Origin: Sulfurimonas sp.
GTDB taxonomy: Bacteria; Campylobacterota; Campylobacteria; Campylobacterales; Sulfurimonadaceae
Direction: 5' to 3'
Assembly (NCBI RefSeq): GCF_028694605.1
Contig: NZ_JAQVKP010000003.1
Location: 62,001-126,000 of the forward strand
DNA: 64,000 bases
Below are positions 17,941 through 24,993 of the stretch, in pieces. How positions within the stretch are numbered: position 1 is the stretch's first letter; each line of letters starts with the position of its first letter. Position numbers and translations under genes: made by a program. The notes beneath the pieces were generated by a model. That model worked only from the letters and a program-made list of their open reading frames with translations. It had not been told where the DNA came from and did no database searches.

Positions 17941-18396
17941 CTACTGCATTGCCGCTGCTAAAGCATCCACAAGAGCAGGAGATGTTTTTGTTTTTGCATA
18001 GTTCAAAATAGCACCCTTAAAAGGAGCAATCATAGAAGCGTCCATCCCAAGCACCCTAAACTGTTCTTGTGTGGTAGCGGTTTTTGATGCGATTGTAGAA
18101 GTTGCGTAACCCTTATCAAGCACTTGATCCAACGCCGGAGCGTCTTTGAGAAGCTTGTTGTAATCCGCCAGCTCCATCTTCTGTCTTGCATTGCTCAAAA
18201 GCACTGCACTTCCGCCCGCTGCCTGTGTCGGTGTAACACCCAAAGACGCAAGAGAAGTTATGAGTTCGTTGCTTTGCATTGTTGTAGTTTTTGTCGCTCC
18301 CTGTACTGCCGCATTTAGTGCGCTGCCGACATCCAAAGCCGATACCTGTACCGCTAAACTAAGTGCTAAAAATCCTGTTACTACTATCTTTTTCAT
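17941..18396 (-). CDS. Exported DUF2780-like protein
   Basis: The 151-residue product has a signal peptide (MKKIVVTGFLALSLAVQVSA). Its core, SLGVTPTQAAGGSAVLLSNA...DYNKLLKDAPALDQVL, fits the DUF2780 (VcgC/VcgE) pattern of small exported helical proteins. Function is unknown in the family. The start has an AAAGGAT site. Only 13 bases separate the ATG from the end of a 267-bp inverted-repeat element, so the promoter must lie in or beyond that element. Confidence 0.72.
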   Translation of the reverse strand: MKKIVVTGFLALSLAVQVSALDVGSALNAAVQGATKTTTMQSNELITSLASLGVTPTQAAGGSAVLLSNARQKMELADYNKLLKDAPALDQVLDKGYATSTIASKTATTQEQFRVLGMDASMIAPFKGAILNYAKTKTSPALVDALAAAMQ

Positions 18397-18409
18397 GACT
18401 ATCCTTTAA

Positions 18410-18676
18410 GGGCACCTCTAAAAACTCTAGCCGTCTTCAGCGATAGAGCCAAGTTCACAATCAAGGCGGCTCTTTGCAGCCCTAGCTAAGGCTAAGGCAA
18501 AAAGAGGCAACGCAGAGTGTGGGCTTGGCTCTATCGCCCTACGGGAGGGTTCAAAAAAGCGATATGCCGCAAAACTTTTTATCGCCTTAGCGTTGGCTAA
18601 GGCTCAAAAAAGATTTTGCGTCCTCTCATCTTTTTTGATTCCCTCTGAAGACGGCTAGAGTTTTTTAGAGGTGCCC
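18410..18676. mobile_element. 267-bp inverted-repeat element (MITE-like)
   Basis: Both ends carry GGGCACCTCTAAAAACTCTA-type arms of 31-32 bp (18410-18440 and 18645-18676) that are inverted copies differing by one T. A second perfect 13-bp inverted pair lies inside (CGATAGAGCCAAG at 18441-18453, complement at 18524-18536), and there are repeated GCTAAGGC motifs. No open reading frame is present. Size, terminal symmetry and lack of coding fit a non-autonomous element mobilised by a transposase elsewhere. The right end supplies the last three codons and the TAA stop of aguB. No convincing target-site duplication was seen. Confidence 0.7.
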
Positions 18677-19528
18677 GTAATGTTGTTTACAAACCTCTGC
18701 ATACGCCCACGGCTGTCTGTCTCTTATAAGTCCCCAGTAGTGTCTCTGCTTTTGGTTTTCTTCGATATCAAAATCGGCAAAAAGTATCTCTTCTTTATCT
18801 CTTGAAGCTTCAGCGATTTTTGCACCCGTGTAGTCTGTGATAAACGATGAACCGTAAAAGTTCAGCGTACAAGTTTCGCCTCTCTCTTCGCCGATGCGGT
18901 TTGCAACGACAACGGGAACGGTGTTTGTTGCGGCATGACCCATCTGCACTCTTTGCCAATGCTCTTTTGAGTCAAGATGGATTTCAGGCTCGCTTCCGAT
19001 TGCAGTCGGATAAAAAATAATCTCCGCACCCATAAGCGTCAAAGCTCTTGCCGTCTCACAAAACCACTGATCCCAACAGATGCCTACACCTATCTTTGCA
19101 TAAGCAGTATCATAAATTTTAAAGCCCGTATTGCCCGGCTTGAAGTAGAACTTCTCCTCATACCCCGGACCATCGGGAATATGCGTTTTGCGGTAGTTGT
19201 CCATCACGCTTCCGTCCGCATCCGCAACAACAAGAGAGTTAAAATATCCCTCATCGCTCTTCTCAAAGTAGCTGATAAGAATAACCGCTTTAAGCTCTTT
19301 TGCAAGTGCGCTAAAATGCGATACAAGATGATTTCCCTCTAGCGGTGCTGCCCATTCAAAGTATTTTTTGTCCATATCTTTGCAAAAGTAGTGCCCCTCA
19401 AACAGTTCCGGCAAAAGGATAATCTGCGCACCGCCACGTGCCGCCTCTCGCACCATTGCTTCGGCTTTTGCTACATTTGCGCTCTTGTTTTGGCTCATCT
19501 GCATCTGAATCGCACTTACTTTTACCAC
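18665..19528 (-). CDS. aguB: N-carbamoylputrescine amidohydrolase
   Basis: A carbon-nitrogen hydrolase of 287 residues that converts N-carbamoylputrescine to putrescine, CO2 and ammonia, the last step of the agmatine route to polyamines. The nitrilase triad is visible: E41 (LLPELFE), K114 (YRKTHIPDG) and C151 (GVGICWDQW). Long conserved stretches such as HWQRVQMGHAATNTVPVV and NFYGSSFITDYTG are typical of AguB. The final three residues (GHL) and stop are encoded by the terminal repeat of a mobile-like element, so the native C-terminus was probably altered. It starts 10 bases after the CNNM gene stop. No agmatine deiminase gene is in the window. Confidence 0.9.
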   Translation of the reverse strand: MVKVSAIQMQMSQNKSANVAKAEAMVREAARGGAQIILLPELFEGHYFCKDMDKKYFEWAAPLEGNHLVSHFSALAKELKAVILISYFEKSDEGYFNSLVVADADGSVMDNYRKTHIPDGPGYEEKFYFKPGNTGFKIYDTAYAKIGVGICWDQWFCETARALTLMGAEIIFYPTAIGSEPEIHLDSKEHWQRVQMGHAATNTVPVVVANRIGEERGETCTLNFYGSSFITDYTGAKIAEASRDKEEILFADFDIEENQKQRHYWGLIRDRQPWAYAEVCKQHYGHL

Positions 19529-19538
19529 ATTTGCCCCT

Positions 19539-20615
19539 TTATGCTAATTTTGCCTTTTCAAGTTTTTTTCTCTCAACACGCATACGATCTTGAAACTGCT
19601 TGCTTCTGTCTTTTGCAAAAACCTGCATATCTTCTATCTCATCCATCTCATCGACTATCTCCACACCCAAAAGCGTCTCTATCGCATCTTCAAGCGTTAC
19701 AACGCCCGAAGTCTGTCCGTAACTGTCAAAAACTATAAAAAGATGCGTTTTTTTCTTGACAAACATATCTATGAGGTTTGGAACAGGAAGGTTTTCAGAA
19801 ACCATATGAACTTCATGAGAAATACTCTCTAAAGTGATTTTATCATTATCCTCGTTGCTCTCTTCAAGGATGCGCTGGTTAAAAACAACACCCACAACAT
19901 CATCAAGCGTCTCTCCAAATATAGGGATGCGAGAGTGGATATACATCCTGTCGTCTTCTACCGCCTCTTCGATGGTTGTCGATGCGCTCAGCGCAAAAAC
20001 AACGCTTCTTGGAGTCATAATATCTTTTGCTTTGATATTTTTGAGCTTTAAGAGATTTTCTATAAGATCACTCTCTTTTGTAAGAATAGTCCCCTCTTTT
20101 TCGCCCATAGCAACAACAGCCATAATCTCATCTCGCGAAAAACTGCTTTGATGTTTTTTGTTTTTCGATATCACATTGGTAATGAACGCCGACACCCAGT
20201 TAAAAGGAGTACTTATAACCACTACAACCGATATGATATGTGCAGAAGGAATAAGAAGCTGCTTCCAATAGAGTGCACCTATGGTTTTAGGAATGATTTC
20301 GGAGACATACAAAATCAGAAGCGTTACAACAAACGCTATGGCACTCTGCCACTCTTCACCAAAGAGGATTTGTGCCTGAGCACCAACCCCTGCCGCACCC
20401 ATTGTATGTGCAAAAGTGTTCAAAGTCAAAATCGATGATATAGGTATGTCGATATCTGCTTTTAATTTTTTGAGCCTACTTACAATATCTTCACTGTGGT
20501 CTTTGGATAAACTCTCTATATAGGAGTTGGTACTGGAGAGTAGAACCGCTTCTAAAACAGAACATAAAAATGATATAGCAAGCGCTATAGCTAGGTAGGT
20601 AAACAGAAGTGTCAT
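19539..20615 (-). CDS. CNNM/CorC-family membrane protein (DUF21 plus CBS pair)
   Basis: The 358-residue protein has a DUF21/CNNM transmembrane domain (residues 1-150, with several hydrophobic helices and the conserved YVSEIIPKTIGA). A CBS pair follows (IMTPRSVVFALSAS...YIHSRIPIFGETLDDVVGVV and THLFIVFDSYGQTSGVVTLE). The C-terminal CorC_HlyC domain of longer relatives is missing; a basic coiled tail takes its place. The family is linked to Mg2+ or other divalent-cation export. Its ATG overlaps the stop of an 18-codon upstream frame (ATGA), suggesting coupled translation. It lies beside a DUF475 (TerC-like) gene, another membrane family tied to metal handling. Confidence 0.88.
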   Translation of the reverse strand: MTLLFTYLAIALAISFLCSVLEAVLLSSTNSYIESLSKDHSEDIVSRLKKLKADIDIPISSILTLNTFAHTMGAAGVGAQAQILFGEEWQSAIAFVVTLLILYVSEIIPKTIGALYWKQLLIPSAHIISVVVVISTPFNWVSAFITNVISKNKKHQSSFSRDEIMAVVAMGEKEGTILTKESDLIENLLKLKNIKAKDIMTPRSVVFALSASTTIEEAVEDDRMYIHSRIPIFGETLDDVVGVVFNQRILEESNEDNDKITLESISHEVHMVSENLPVPNLIDMFVKKKTHLFIVFDSYGQTSGVVTLEDAIETLLGVEIVDEMDEIEDMQVFAKDRSKQFQDRMRVERKKLEKAKLA

Positions 20616-20668
20616 AGAACTGCGCCTATGAAAAAAGAGCTACACGACTCCGGGTCGCTTTTGGTCAT
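20612..20668 (-). CDS. Possible 18-residue leader peptide upstream of the CNNM gene
   Basis: A small frame, MTKSDPESCSSFFIGAVL, starts at an ATG with a strong AAAGGA site nine bases upstream and ends in a TGA that overlaps the ATG of the CNNM gene. It begins about 25 bases after a good TATAAT box. Among leftward genes here this is the clearest site for ribosome entry on the CNNM mRNA, whose own ATG lacks a Shine-Dalgarno sequence. It could be a regulatory leader peptide or simply a means of translational coupling. Whether the peptide itself is conserved is not known. Confidence 0.45.
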   Translation of the reverse strand: MTKSDPESCSSFFIGAVL

Positions 20669-20699
20669 TAGAAATTTCCTTTGGATTTTTTGGAGTAAG

Positions 20700-20705
20700 A
20701 TTATA
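20700..20705 (-). promoter_or_regulatory. -10 box for the CNNM transcript
   Basis: TGCTATAAT reads leftward here: a perfect TATAAT with an extended TGn. Transcription would start about 20 bases upstream of the leader-peptide ATG. No clear -35 box is present, as is usual for Campylobacterota sigma-70 promoters. Confidence 0.55.
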
Positions 20706-20719
20706 GCATAATTAAATTA

Positions 20720-20737
20720 CCGCTTGGTTTCAAGCGG
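20720..20737 (-). terminator. Hairpin across the DUF475 stop codon
   Basis: CCGCTTG and CAAGCGG arms with a four-base loop form a stable stem that includes the DUF475 TGA stop. It is followed leftward by TAATTTAATTAT, a weak U-rich tract. It may end the DUF475 transcript just before the CNNM promoter. Confidence 0.4.
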
Positions 20738-21758
20738 CAGCCTTTTTATGCTTGAGTGACGAATATAGCGATAGGGCTATAAATGCGATACCGATAAGTC
20801 CAGTAAATATCTCAGGGATATGAAACTTCATGCCAAATAGCATAATGAAAGCAAGAATACCGATAGCGTAGTGTGCGCCGTGTTCGAGGTAGATGTAGGA
20901 ATCCAGCGTCTCTTTTTCGACAAGATAGATAGTCAAAGATCTCACAAACATCGCTCCGATACCAAGTCCTATCATGATGATAACGATATCTTTTGTTATA
21001 GCAAATGCACCGATAACACCGTCAAACGAGAAAGAAGCATCTAAAACTTCAAGGTACAAGAAGCCGCCGATACTCCCTTTTTTAACAACATCGGCGACAG
21101 GGGCATCATTCTCCTCTTTTTCTAAAATATACCCGATAATATCGACACCGACATAGATAACAATTCCCCAAAGTCCTGCCACAAGAACGGCAAGTTTATG
21201 CGCTTCATCCACAAAAGAGCTAAAAGAGAGCAGGACAACCAAAGAGATAAAGATAGAGATAGCTTCTATCTTGCCCAAAAGTCCCAGTTTTTCTTCAATA
21301 ACCTCAAACCAGTGGATGCTTTTCTCATCATCAAGCATAAAGTTGAGAAAAACAAGGAGTAAAAACATCCCGCCAAAAGCGGAAATCTCTGCATGGTGGG
21401 CTATGAGTTTGTTTGAGTATTCGGATGGGTTGTCAAGTGCAAGATTCCAAACTTCCAAAAGAGACATATCGGCAGTTTGTCCGACGATAACAAGAGGGAA
21501 TAAAAGTCTCATCCCAAAGACCGCTACCAAGATACCGACAGTCAAAAATAGCTTTTTCCAGTACTCATCCCATGTTTTTAGGATGGAGGCGTTTACAACC
21601 GCATTGTCAAAAGAGAGCGATACCTCCATGAGAGCCAAAATCACGGCAATCATAACAAGGTTAAGCGCATTTGCCAACCCTCCGAGTTTATAACCCCACC
21701 ATGCGGCGATAAGAAGAGCAACAAAAGTAAAAAGAAAAGAGAATCTAAAATGCTTCAA
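20730..21758 (-). CDS. DUF475 (TerC-like) integral membrane protein
   Basis: About nine membrane helices and the family signatures EVSLSFDNAVVNASILKTW and EVLDASFSFDGVIGAFAIT identify a DUF475 member of the TerC/LysE superfamily. The paired acidic SFDN/SFDG motifs in membrane helices suggest metal-ion binding; relatives export Mn2+ or confer tellurite resistance. I chose the TTG giving MKHFRFSFLFTF because AGGAG sits five bases upstream. A longer ATG-started frame would overlap the cupin gene and add 21 poorly hydrophobic residues. The gene follows the cupin by 41 bases and precedes the CNNM gene, with a hairpin and promoter between. Confidence 0.85.
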   Translation of the reverse strand: MKHFRFSFLFTFVALLIAAWWGYKLGGLANALNLVMIAVILALMEVSLSFDNAVVNASILKTWDEYWKKLFLTVGILVAVFGMRLLFPLVIVGQTADMSLLEVWNLALDNPSEYSNKLIAHHAEISAFGGMFLLLVFLNFMLDDEKSIHWFEVIEEKLGLLGKIEAISIFISLVVLLSFSSFVDEAHKLAVLVAGLWGIVIYVGVDIIGYILEKEENDAPVADVVKKGSIGGFLYLEVLDASFSFDGVIGAFAITKDIVIIMIGLGIGAMFVRSLTIYLVEKETLDSYIYLEHGAHYAIGILAFIMLFGMKFHIPEIFTGLIGIAFIALSLYSSLKHKKAAA

Positions 21759-21799
21759 ACAGTCTCCTAAGACAAATAATTTTGCAATTCTACCTTGAT

Positions 21800-22111
21800 T
21801 TAGTAATGCACTGCAAGCCAAATCGTCTCTTCATCGGGTTTTGTCCATGAAACACGATGTTTTTGATGTGCGGGGATGGTTATGTAGTCTCCCTCTTTCA
21901 TCCTCACATCATCCCCGTCAAAAAAAGAGAGGAGCGCTTCGCCTTTAAGCACCATCACCCACTCATCTCTGTTTTGGTCGTACCATTCGTTTTTGGGTGT
22001 TGTGTGTCCATACGAGATGATGCGCTCTATCTTCATGCCGTGCGCAGCGACAATTTCCTCAAAAAGTTCATCGGGAAGCGGTGTCGGAATATTTTTGAAG
22101 ATATTGTTCAT
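21800..22111 (-). CDS. Small cupin-domain protein
   Basis: A 103-residue single cupin. Motif 1 is diverged and motif 2 is MKEGDYITIPAHQKHRVSW, with GDYI-P-H-H in the expected order. Preceding residues NEWYDQNRDEWVMVLKGEA supply Asp/Glu instead of the usual double His. It should bind a metal or small ligand; the reaction is unknown. Its ATG overlaps the stop of the AmmeMemoRadiSam B gene (ATGA), so it is co-translated with it. Confidence 0.85.
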   Translation of the reverse strand: MNNIFKNIPTPLPDELFEEIVAAHGMKIERIISYGHTTPKNEWYDQNRDEWVMVLKGEALLSFFDGDDVRMKEGDYITIPAHQKHRVSWTKPDEETIWLAVHY

Positions 22112-22893
22112 ACAAAACAGGCACTCACATAGCCCACAACTCTGCTTATATCGTCACTTGCGTCTGCACTTGTTCTATAATCAAGGATATGAGGACGCAA
22201 GCCAAGTTTTTTAGCGCTTAGAAGCATCGCTTCCACTCCTATGTGTCCGCACGCTTCGCAACCTTTTTGAAGCAAACCGGCATCCACATTTTGTATTGCT
22301 TCGACACAGACGGCATCTAGTTTCTTTGCCTCTTGAAGTGTGTAAAAATGGCTTAAATCTGTACTTATGACAACGCCGACATCTTCTTTGCTTAAGAGAA
22401 AATCGATAATTTCAGAGAGTGCGTGCGGCTCTATATGAGAGTAAACAAGTTCGACGATTGAGGCATCTTCCATATAATATTTTATAAAAGGGAACTGCAC
22501 CTCCGTGCTGTGTTCTGCATGCGCTTGAAGATAGCAGAGAAGAGAAAACTTCTCTTTAAGGCTCTGTGCAAGCTTTGTTGCTGCGGATATGGGAGCAAAC
22601 GGAGTGTCGTAAGAACTAAAATCACATAGACTAATCCCATCATAAGCAACTCTATGCGAAGGACCAATGACAACAAAAGTTTTAATACCGCTTTTTTGCA
22701 AAACTCTGTAGGCGATATTTGCGGTATAGCCTGAATAGATATACCCCGCATGCGGCACAATCACCGCCCTGCTTTTGACATCCGGCAAAACAGCCGCTTC
22801 ATCATATACTGCACTAAAATGTTCAAAATATCGCTCCAACTCTACCGCTCTTGATGGATAGAATGAACCGCTTACACTCGTCTCTCGTCTCAT
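22108..22893 (-). CDS. amrB: AmmeMemoRadiSam system protein B (MEMO1 family)
   Basis: The 261-residue MEMO1-like protein has the conserved histidines in VPHAGYIYSGYTA, IGPSHR, HAEHSTEVQFPF and STDLSHF, placed as in the LigB-like dioxygenase fold; C-terminal DYRTSAD is also typical. Family members adjoin AMMECR1 and a radical SAM enzyme, and human MEMO1 has been reported to bind redox metals. The bacterial function is not established. AmmeMemoRadiSam A lies 11 bases upstream, but the radical SAM partner AmrS is not next to them in this window. Confidence 0.9.
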   Translation of the reverse strand: MRRETSVSGSFYPSRAVELERYFEHFSAVYDEAAVLPDVKSRAVIVPHAGYIYSGYTANIAYRVLQKSGIKTFVVIGPSHRVAYDGISLCDFSSYDTPFAPISAATKLAQSLKEKFSLLCYLQAHAEHSTEVQFPFIKYYMEDASIVELVYSHIEPHALSEIIDFLLSKEDVGVVISTDLSHFYTLQEAKKLDAVCVEAIQNVDAGLLQKGCEACGHIGVEAMLLSAKKLGLRPHILDYRTSADASDDISRVVGYVSACFV

Positions 22894-22904
22894 AGGTTTC
22901 TCCC

Positions 22905-23477
22905 TTACAGTGCTTCAATAGCATCAAAACTATCTTCTATCGCCTCTACACGGTATCTGTAGATAGAGGGATGCTCTTCAAAAATGAGAGGACTTAAACC
23001 CGCTTTCATGCTGAGATGCTCCAAAAACTCTTTTGGCGATTTCAGTTCTTCCCATACCTGAGGCAAAAATGTTCCCTGATGCCCTTTGTGACTTAAGATA
23101 AGCCCATCAATGTCCGGTACAACCTTTTGGAGCAAATCATCAAAATCATCATACTCCAAAAGCTCGGGTTCGCTTAAAACAGAGACTTCAACAGAGATAT
23201 TTGACAACTCCCTCTCATGCAGAGGATGAAATCTAGGGTCTTGAAACGCCGCTGAGCGTGCGTTAGAGACAACATCATCCAGCAGTGTTCTGTGCGCCAT
23301 AAGAGAACCGATGCAGCCCCGCAAATGGTCGTCATACTTTAGCGTCACAAATGCAGCGCCTTGCTTCTCTAAAAACGGGTAAGCTTTATAAAGAGCCTCT
23401 TTGTCTATCTTATAAAACGTATGAAACCTCTCAAGTATCGCAGTTTTTGCGATTTGCAGCAAAACTGGGTCAAGCAT
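22905..23477 (-). CDS. amrA: AmmeMemoRadiSam system protein A (AMMECR1 domain)
   Basis: The 190-residue protein carries the AMMECR1 hallmark LRGCIGSLMAHRTL plus SAAFQDPRFHPL and EVSVLSEPELL. The invariant Cys in RGCIG is a possible catalytic or acceptor residue. The start has an AAAGGAGAAG site. It probably heads a leftward transcript with amrB and the cupin, following the SDR gene by 10 bases. Molecular function is unknown in the family. Confidence 0.92.
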   Translation of the reverse strand: MLDPVLLQIAKTAILERFHTFYKIDKEALYKAYPFLEKQGAAFVTLKYDDHLRGCIGSLMAHRTLLDDVVSNARSAAFQDPRFHPLHERELSNISVEVSVLSEPELLEYDDFDDLLQKVVPDIDGLILSHKGHQGTFLPQVWEELKSPKEFLEHLSMKAGLSPLIFEEHPSIYRYRVEAIEDSFDAIEAL

Positions 23478-23487
23478 CTTCTCTCCT

Positions 23488-24360
23488 TTAGCGCACTATC
23501 TCTTTTAGTGCATCTTCAAATTTTTCATACTCAAAAACAAATCCGTGTTCAGCAAGCTTGGACGGATAGACCTCTTTTGAGTCAAGTACAACCGTAGCAC
23601 CCTCTCCAAAAATAAGCTTAATTGCAAAAGCCGGAACTCTAAGAAAAGCAGGACGGTGTAAAACTTTACCTAAGATTTTAGTCTGCTCACTGTTTGAAAG
23701 CGGATATGGGGCTGTAAAATTGACAGCTCCGCTTATATCAGGCGTTTTTATTATAAACAAAACGGCTCTTAGCAAATCCTCAATATGTATCCACGACACC
23801 ATCTGTTTTCCGCTTCCAAGCTCTCCTCCCACTCCCATTTTAAAAGGCGGGAGTATCTTATCCATCGCACCGCCCTCTTTTGCCAAGATAACGCCAAAGC
23901 GCATCGTAACCGTTCTTACTCCAAACTCTTCGGCTTTTCTTGCCTCGGCTTCCCAGTCCATGCAAAGCTTGGATAAAAAATCATTTGCAACATTCTCAGA
24001 GCTCTCACTATGTGCATGAACAGAGTCATAAATTCCAACGGCAGAGGCACTTAAAAAAAGTTTGGGTTTCTCTTTGCAAATCATTACCGCATCTACTAAT
24101 TTTTTTGTTGTATCGATGCGGCTGCCGTATAGCTTCTTTTTGTAGCTGTCACTCCACGGTGCGAGTATCGTAGTCCCGCTGAGATTTATCAAAATATCGC
24201 ACTTTTCAATCTGTTTTGCAACATCAAAAGCAGATGTATCTTCACGTATTTTTATACCGATAACTTCATTATGTTGCGAAGCAAACAGTTTCTCTAGTTT
24301 TGAACCTACCAAACCGCTCTTCCCGCAAATAGCAATTTTAAGTCTGTTTCCGGATGCCAT
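23488..24360 (-). CDS. TIGR01777-family SDR (NAD-dependent epimerase-like)
   Basis: An extended short-chain dehydrogenase-like protein, 290 residues from the chosen start. The nucleotide-binding loop is GKSGLVGSKL, later motifs are NLSGTTILAPWSDSYKKKL, SASAVGIYD and MRFGVILAKEGGAM, and the C-terminal DUF1731 region has PAFAIKLIFGEGATVVLDS. The family (YfcH/SDR39U1) has no settled substrate. MASGNRLKIAICG was taken as the start because GAGGAG lies six bases upstream. The longer ATG sits almost on the predicted -10 box and could not be in the transcript. Confidence 0.85.
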   Translation of the reverse strand: MASGNRLKIAICGKSGLVGSKLEKLFASQHNEVIGIKIREDTSAFDVAKQIEKCDILINLSGTTILAPWSDSYKKKLYGSRIDTTKKLVDAVMICKEKPKLFLSASAVGIYDSVHAHSESSENVANDFLSKLCMDWEAEARKAEEFGVRTVTMRFGVILAKEGGAMDKILPPFKMGVGGELGSGKQMVSWIHIEDLLRAVLFIIKTPDISGAVNFTAPYPLSNSEQTKILGKVLHRPAFLRVPAFAIKLIFGEGATVVLDSKEVYPSKLAEHGFVFEYEKFEDALKEIVR

Positions 24361-24388
24361 ATCATACTCCTCAAAGATGTTTAGCAAG

Positions 24389-24394
24389 ATTATA
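24389..24394 (-). promoter_or_regulatory. -10 box for the SDR-amrA-amrB-cupin transcript
   Basis: Reads TATAAT on the leftward strand, about 29 bases before the SDR ATG. It lies between the adhesin operon end (lapG stop) and the SDR gene, so the latter set is probably transcribed separately from the adhesin system. Confidence 0.5.
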
Positions 24395-24435
24395 AATCCG
24401 GCATCATAAAATAAGACTTAGGTTTGAATTGCAAA

Positions 24436-24993
24436 CTAACGCTCATTTTTTATTTTTTGAATAACACCCAAAAATTTGATAGTTTCCAATCTTTGGTCTT
24501 GTGCCTTAAGAGAGGATTCATTCACCCATTTTACAATTTTCAAATCACGTCTTTTTGTGATAGGGAGAATTTTCCAGCTAAGGTTGTCTAGTATCAAAAT
24601 TTCTCCGGATTGATTTTTGACCCCCAGTACGGCATGCAACTCTTGCAAGTTATCTACTTTGACGATAATAATCATCATTTGTGAAGCATCAAATCCAAGC
24701 TCTTTGAGAGCAAAATATTTTGCGATAACAAAATCTTCGCAATCCCCTTTTCCTCGTATGATAAACTCTTTAGGAGTACTCCAGTAATCTTCTTCACCCC
24801 AGTTAAGAGAATCAAGTTCATTTACGATTTGGTTAAAATAGCCATTGATTTCCTCAAGCTGTACCTGCTTGGACAAGAGTGCTGTTTTTTCCATAAAACG
24901 GCGATAATCGCTCCAGCGTTTTTCGGCGATGCTCTCTTCTTGCGCCGATACAAGCGTCAAAAAGAGAAAAATCCATACGACTAAAAATCTCAT
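24436..24993 (-). CDS. lapG: LapG-type periplasmic cysteine protease (transglutaminase-like)
   Basis: The 185-residue protein has a signal peptide (to about residue 17) and the BTLCP/DUF920 fold. The catalytic triad is C85 in GKGDCEDF, H120 in ELHAVLG and D136 in ILILDNLSW; the acidic residues around C85 match the calcium site of characterised LapG. LapG cuts the N-terminal retention region of LapA-type adhesins, releasing them from the outer membrane. Its ATG overlaps the stop of the giant adhesin gene (ATGA), giving direct genomic linkage of protease and substrate. In Pseudomonas it is held inactive by the c-di-GMP receptor LapD; no LapD is encoded nearby. Confidence 0.9.
   Translation of the reverse strand: MRFLVVWIFLFLTLVSAQEESIAEKRWSDYRRFMEKTALLSKQVQLEEINGYFNQIVNELDSLNWGEEDYWSTPKEFIIRGKGDCEDFVIAKYFALKELGFDASQMMIIIVKVDNLQELHAVLGVKNQSGEILILDNLSWKILPITKRRDLKIVKWVNESSLKAQDQRLETIKFLGVIQKIKNER

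Noticed and set aside
20612-20729. Manganese (yybP-ykoY) or magnesium riboswitch before the CNNM gene
   Set aside because: The leader is only about 80 bases and does not show the conserved cores of these riboswitches; a short leader frame explains it better.
21759-21821. Longer start for the DUF475 gene
   Set aside because: It would run into the cupin gene and lacks a ribosome site, whereas the TTG with AGGAG five bases upstream gives a normal membrane-protein start.
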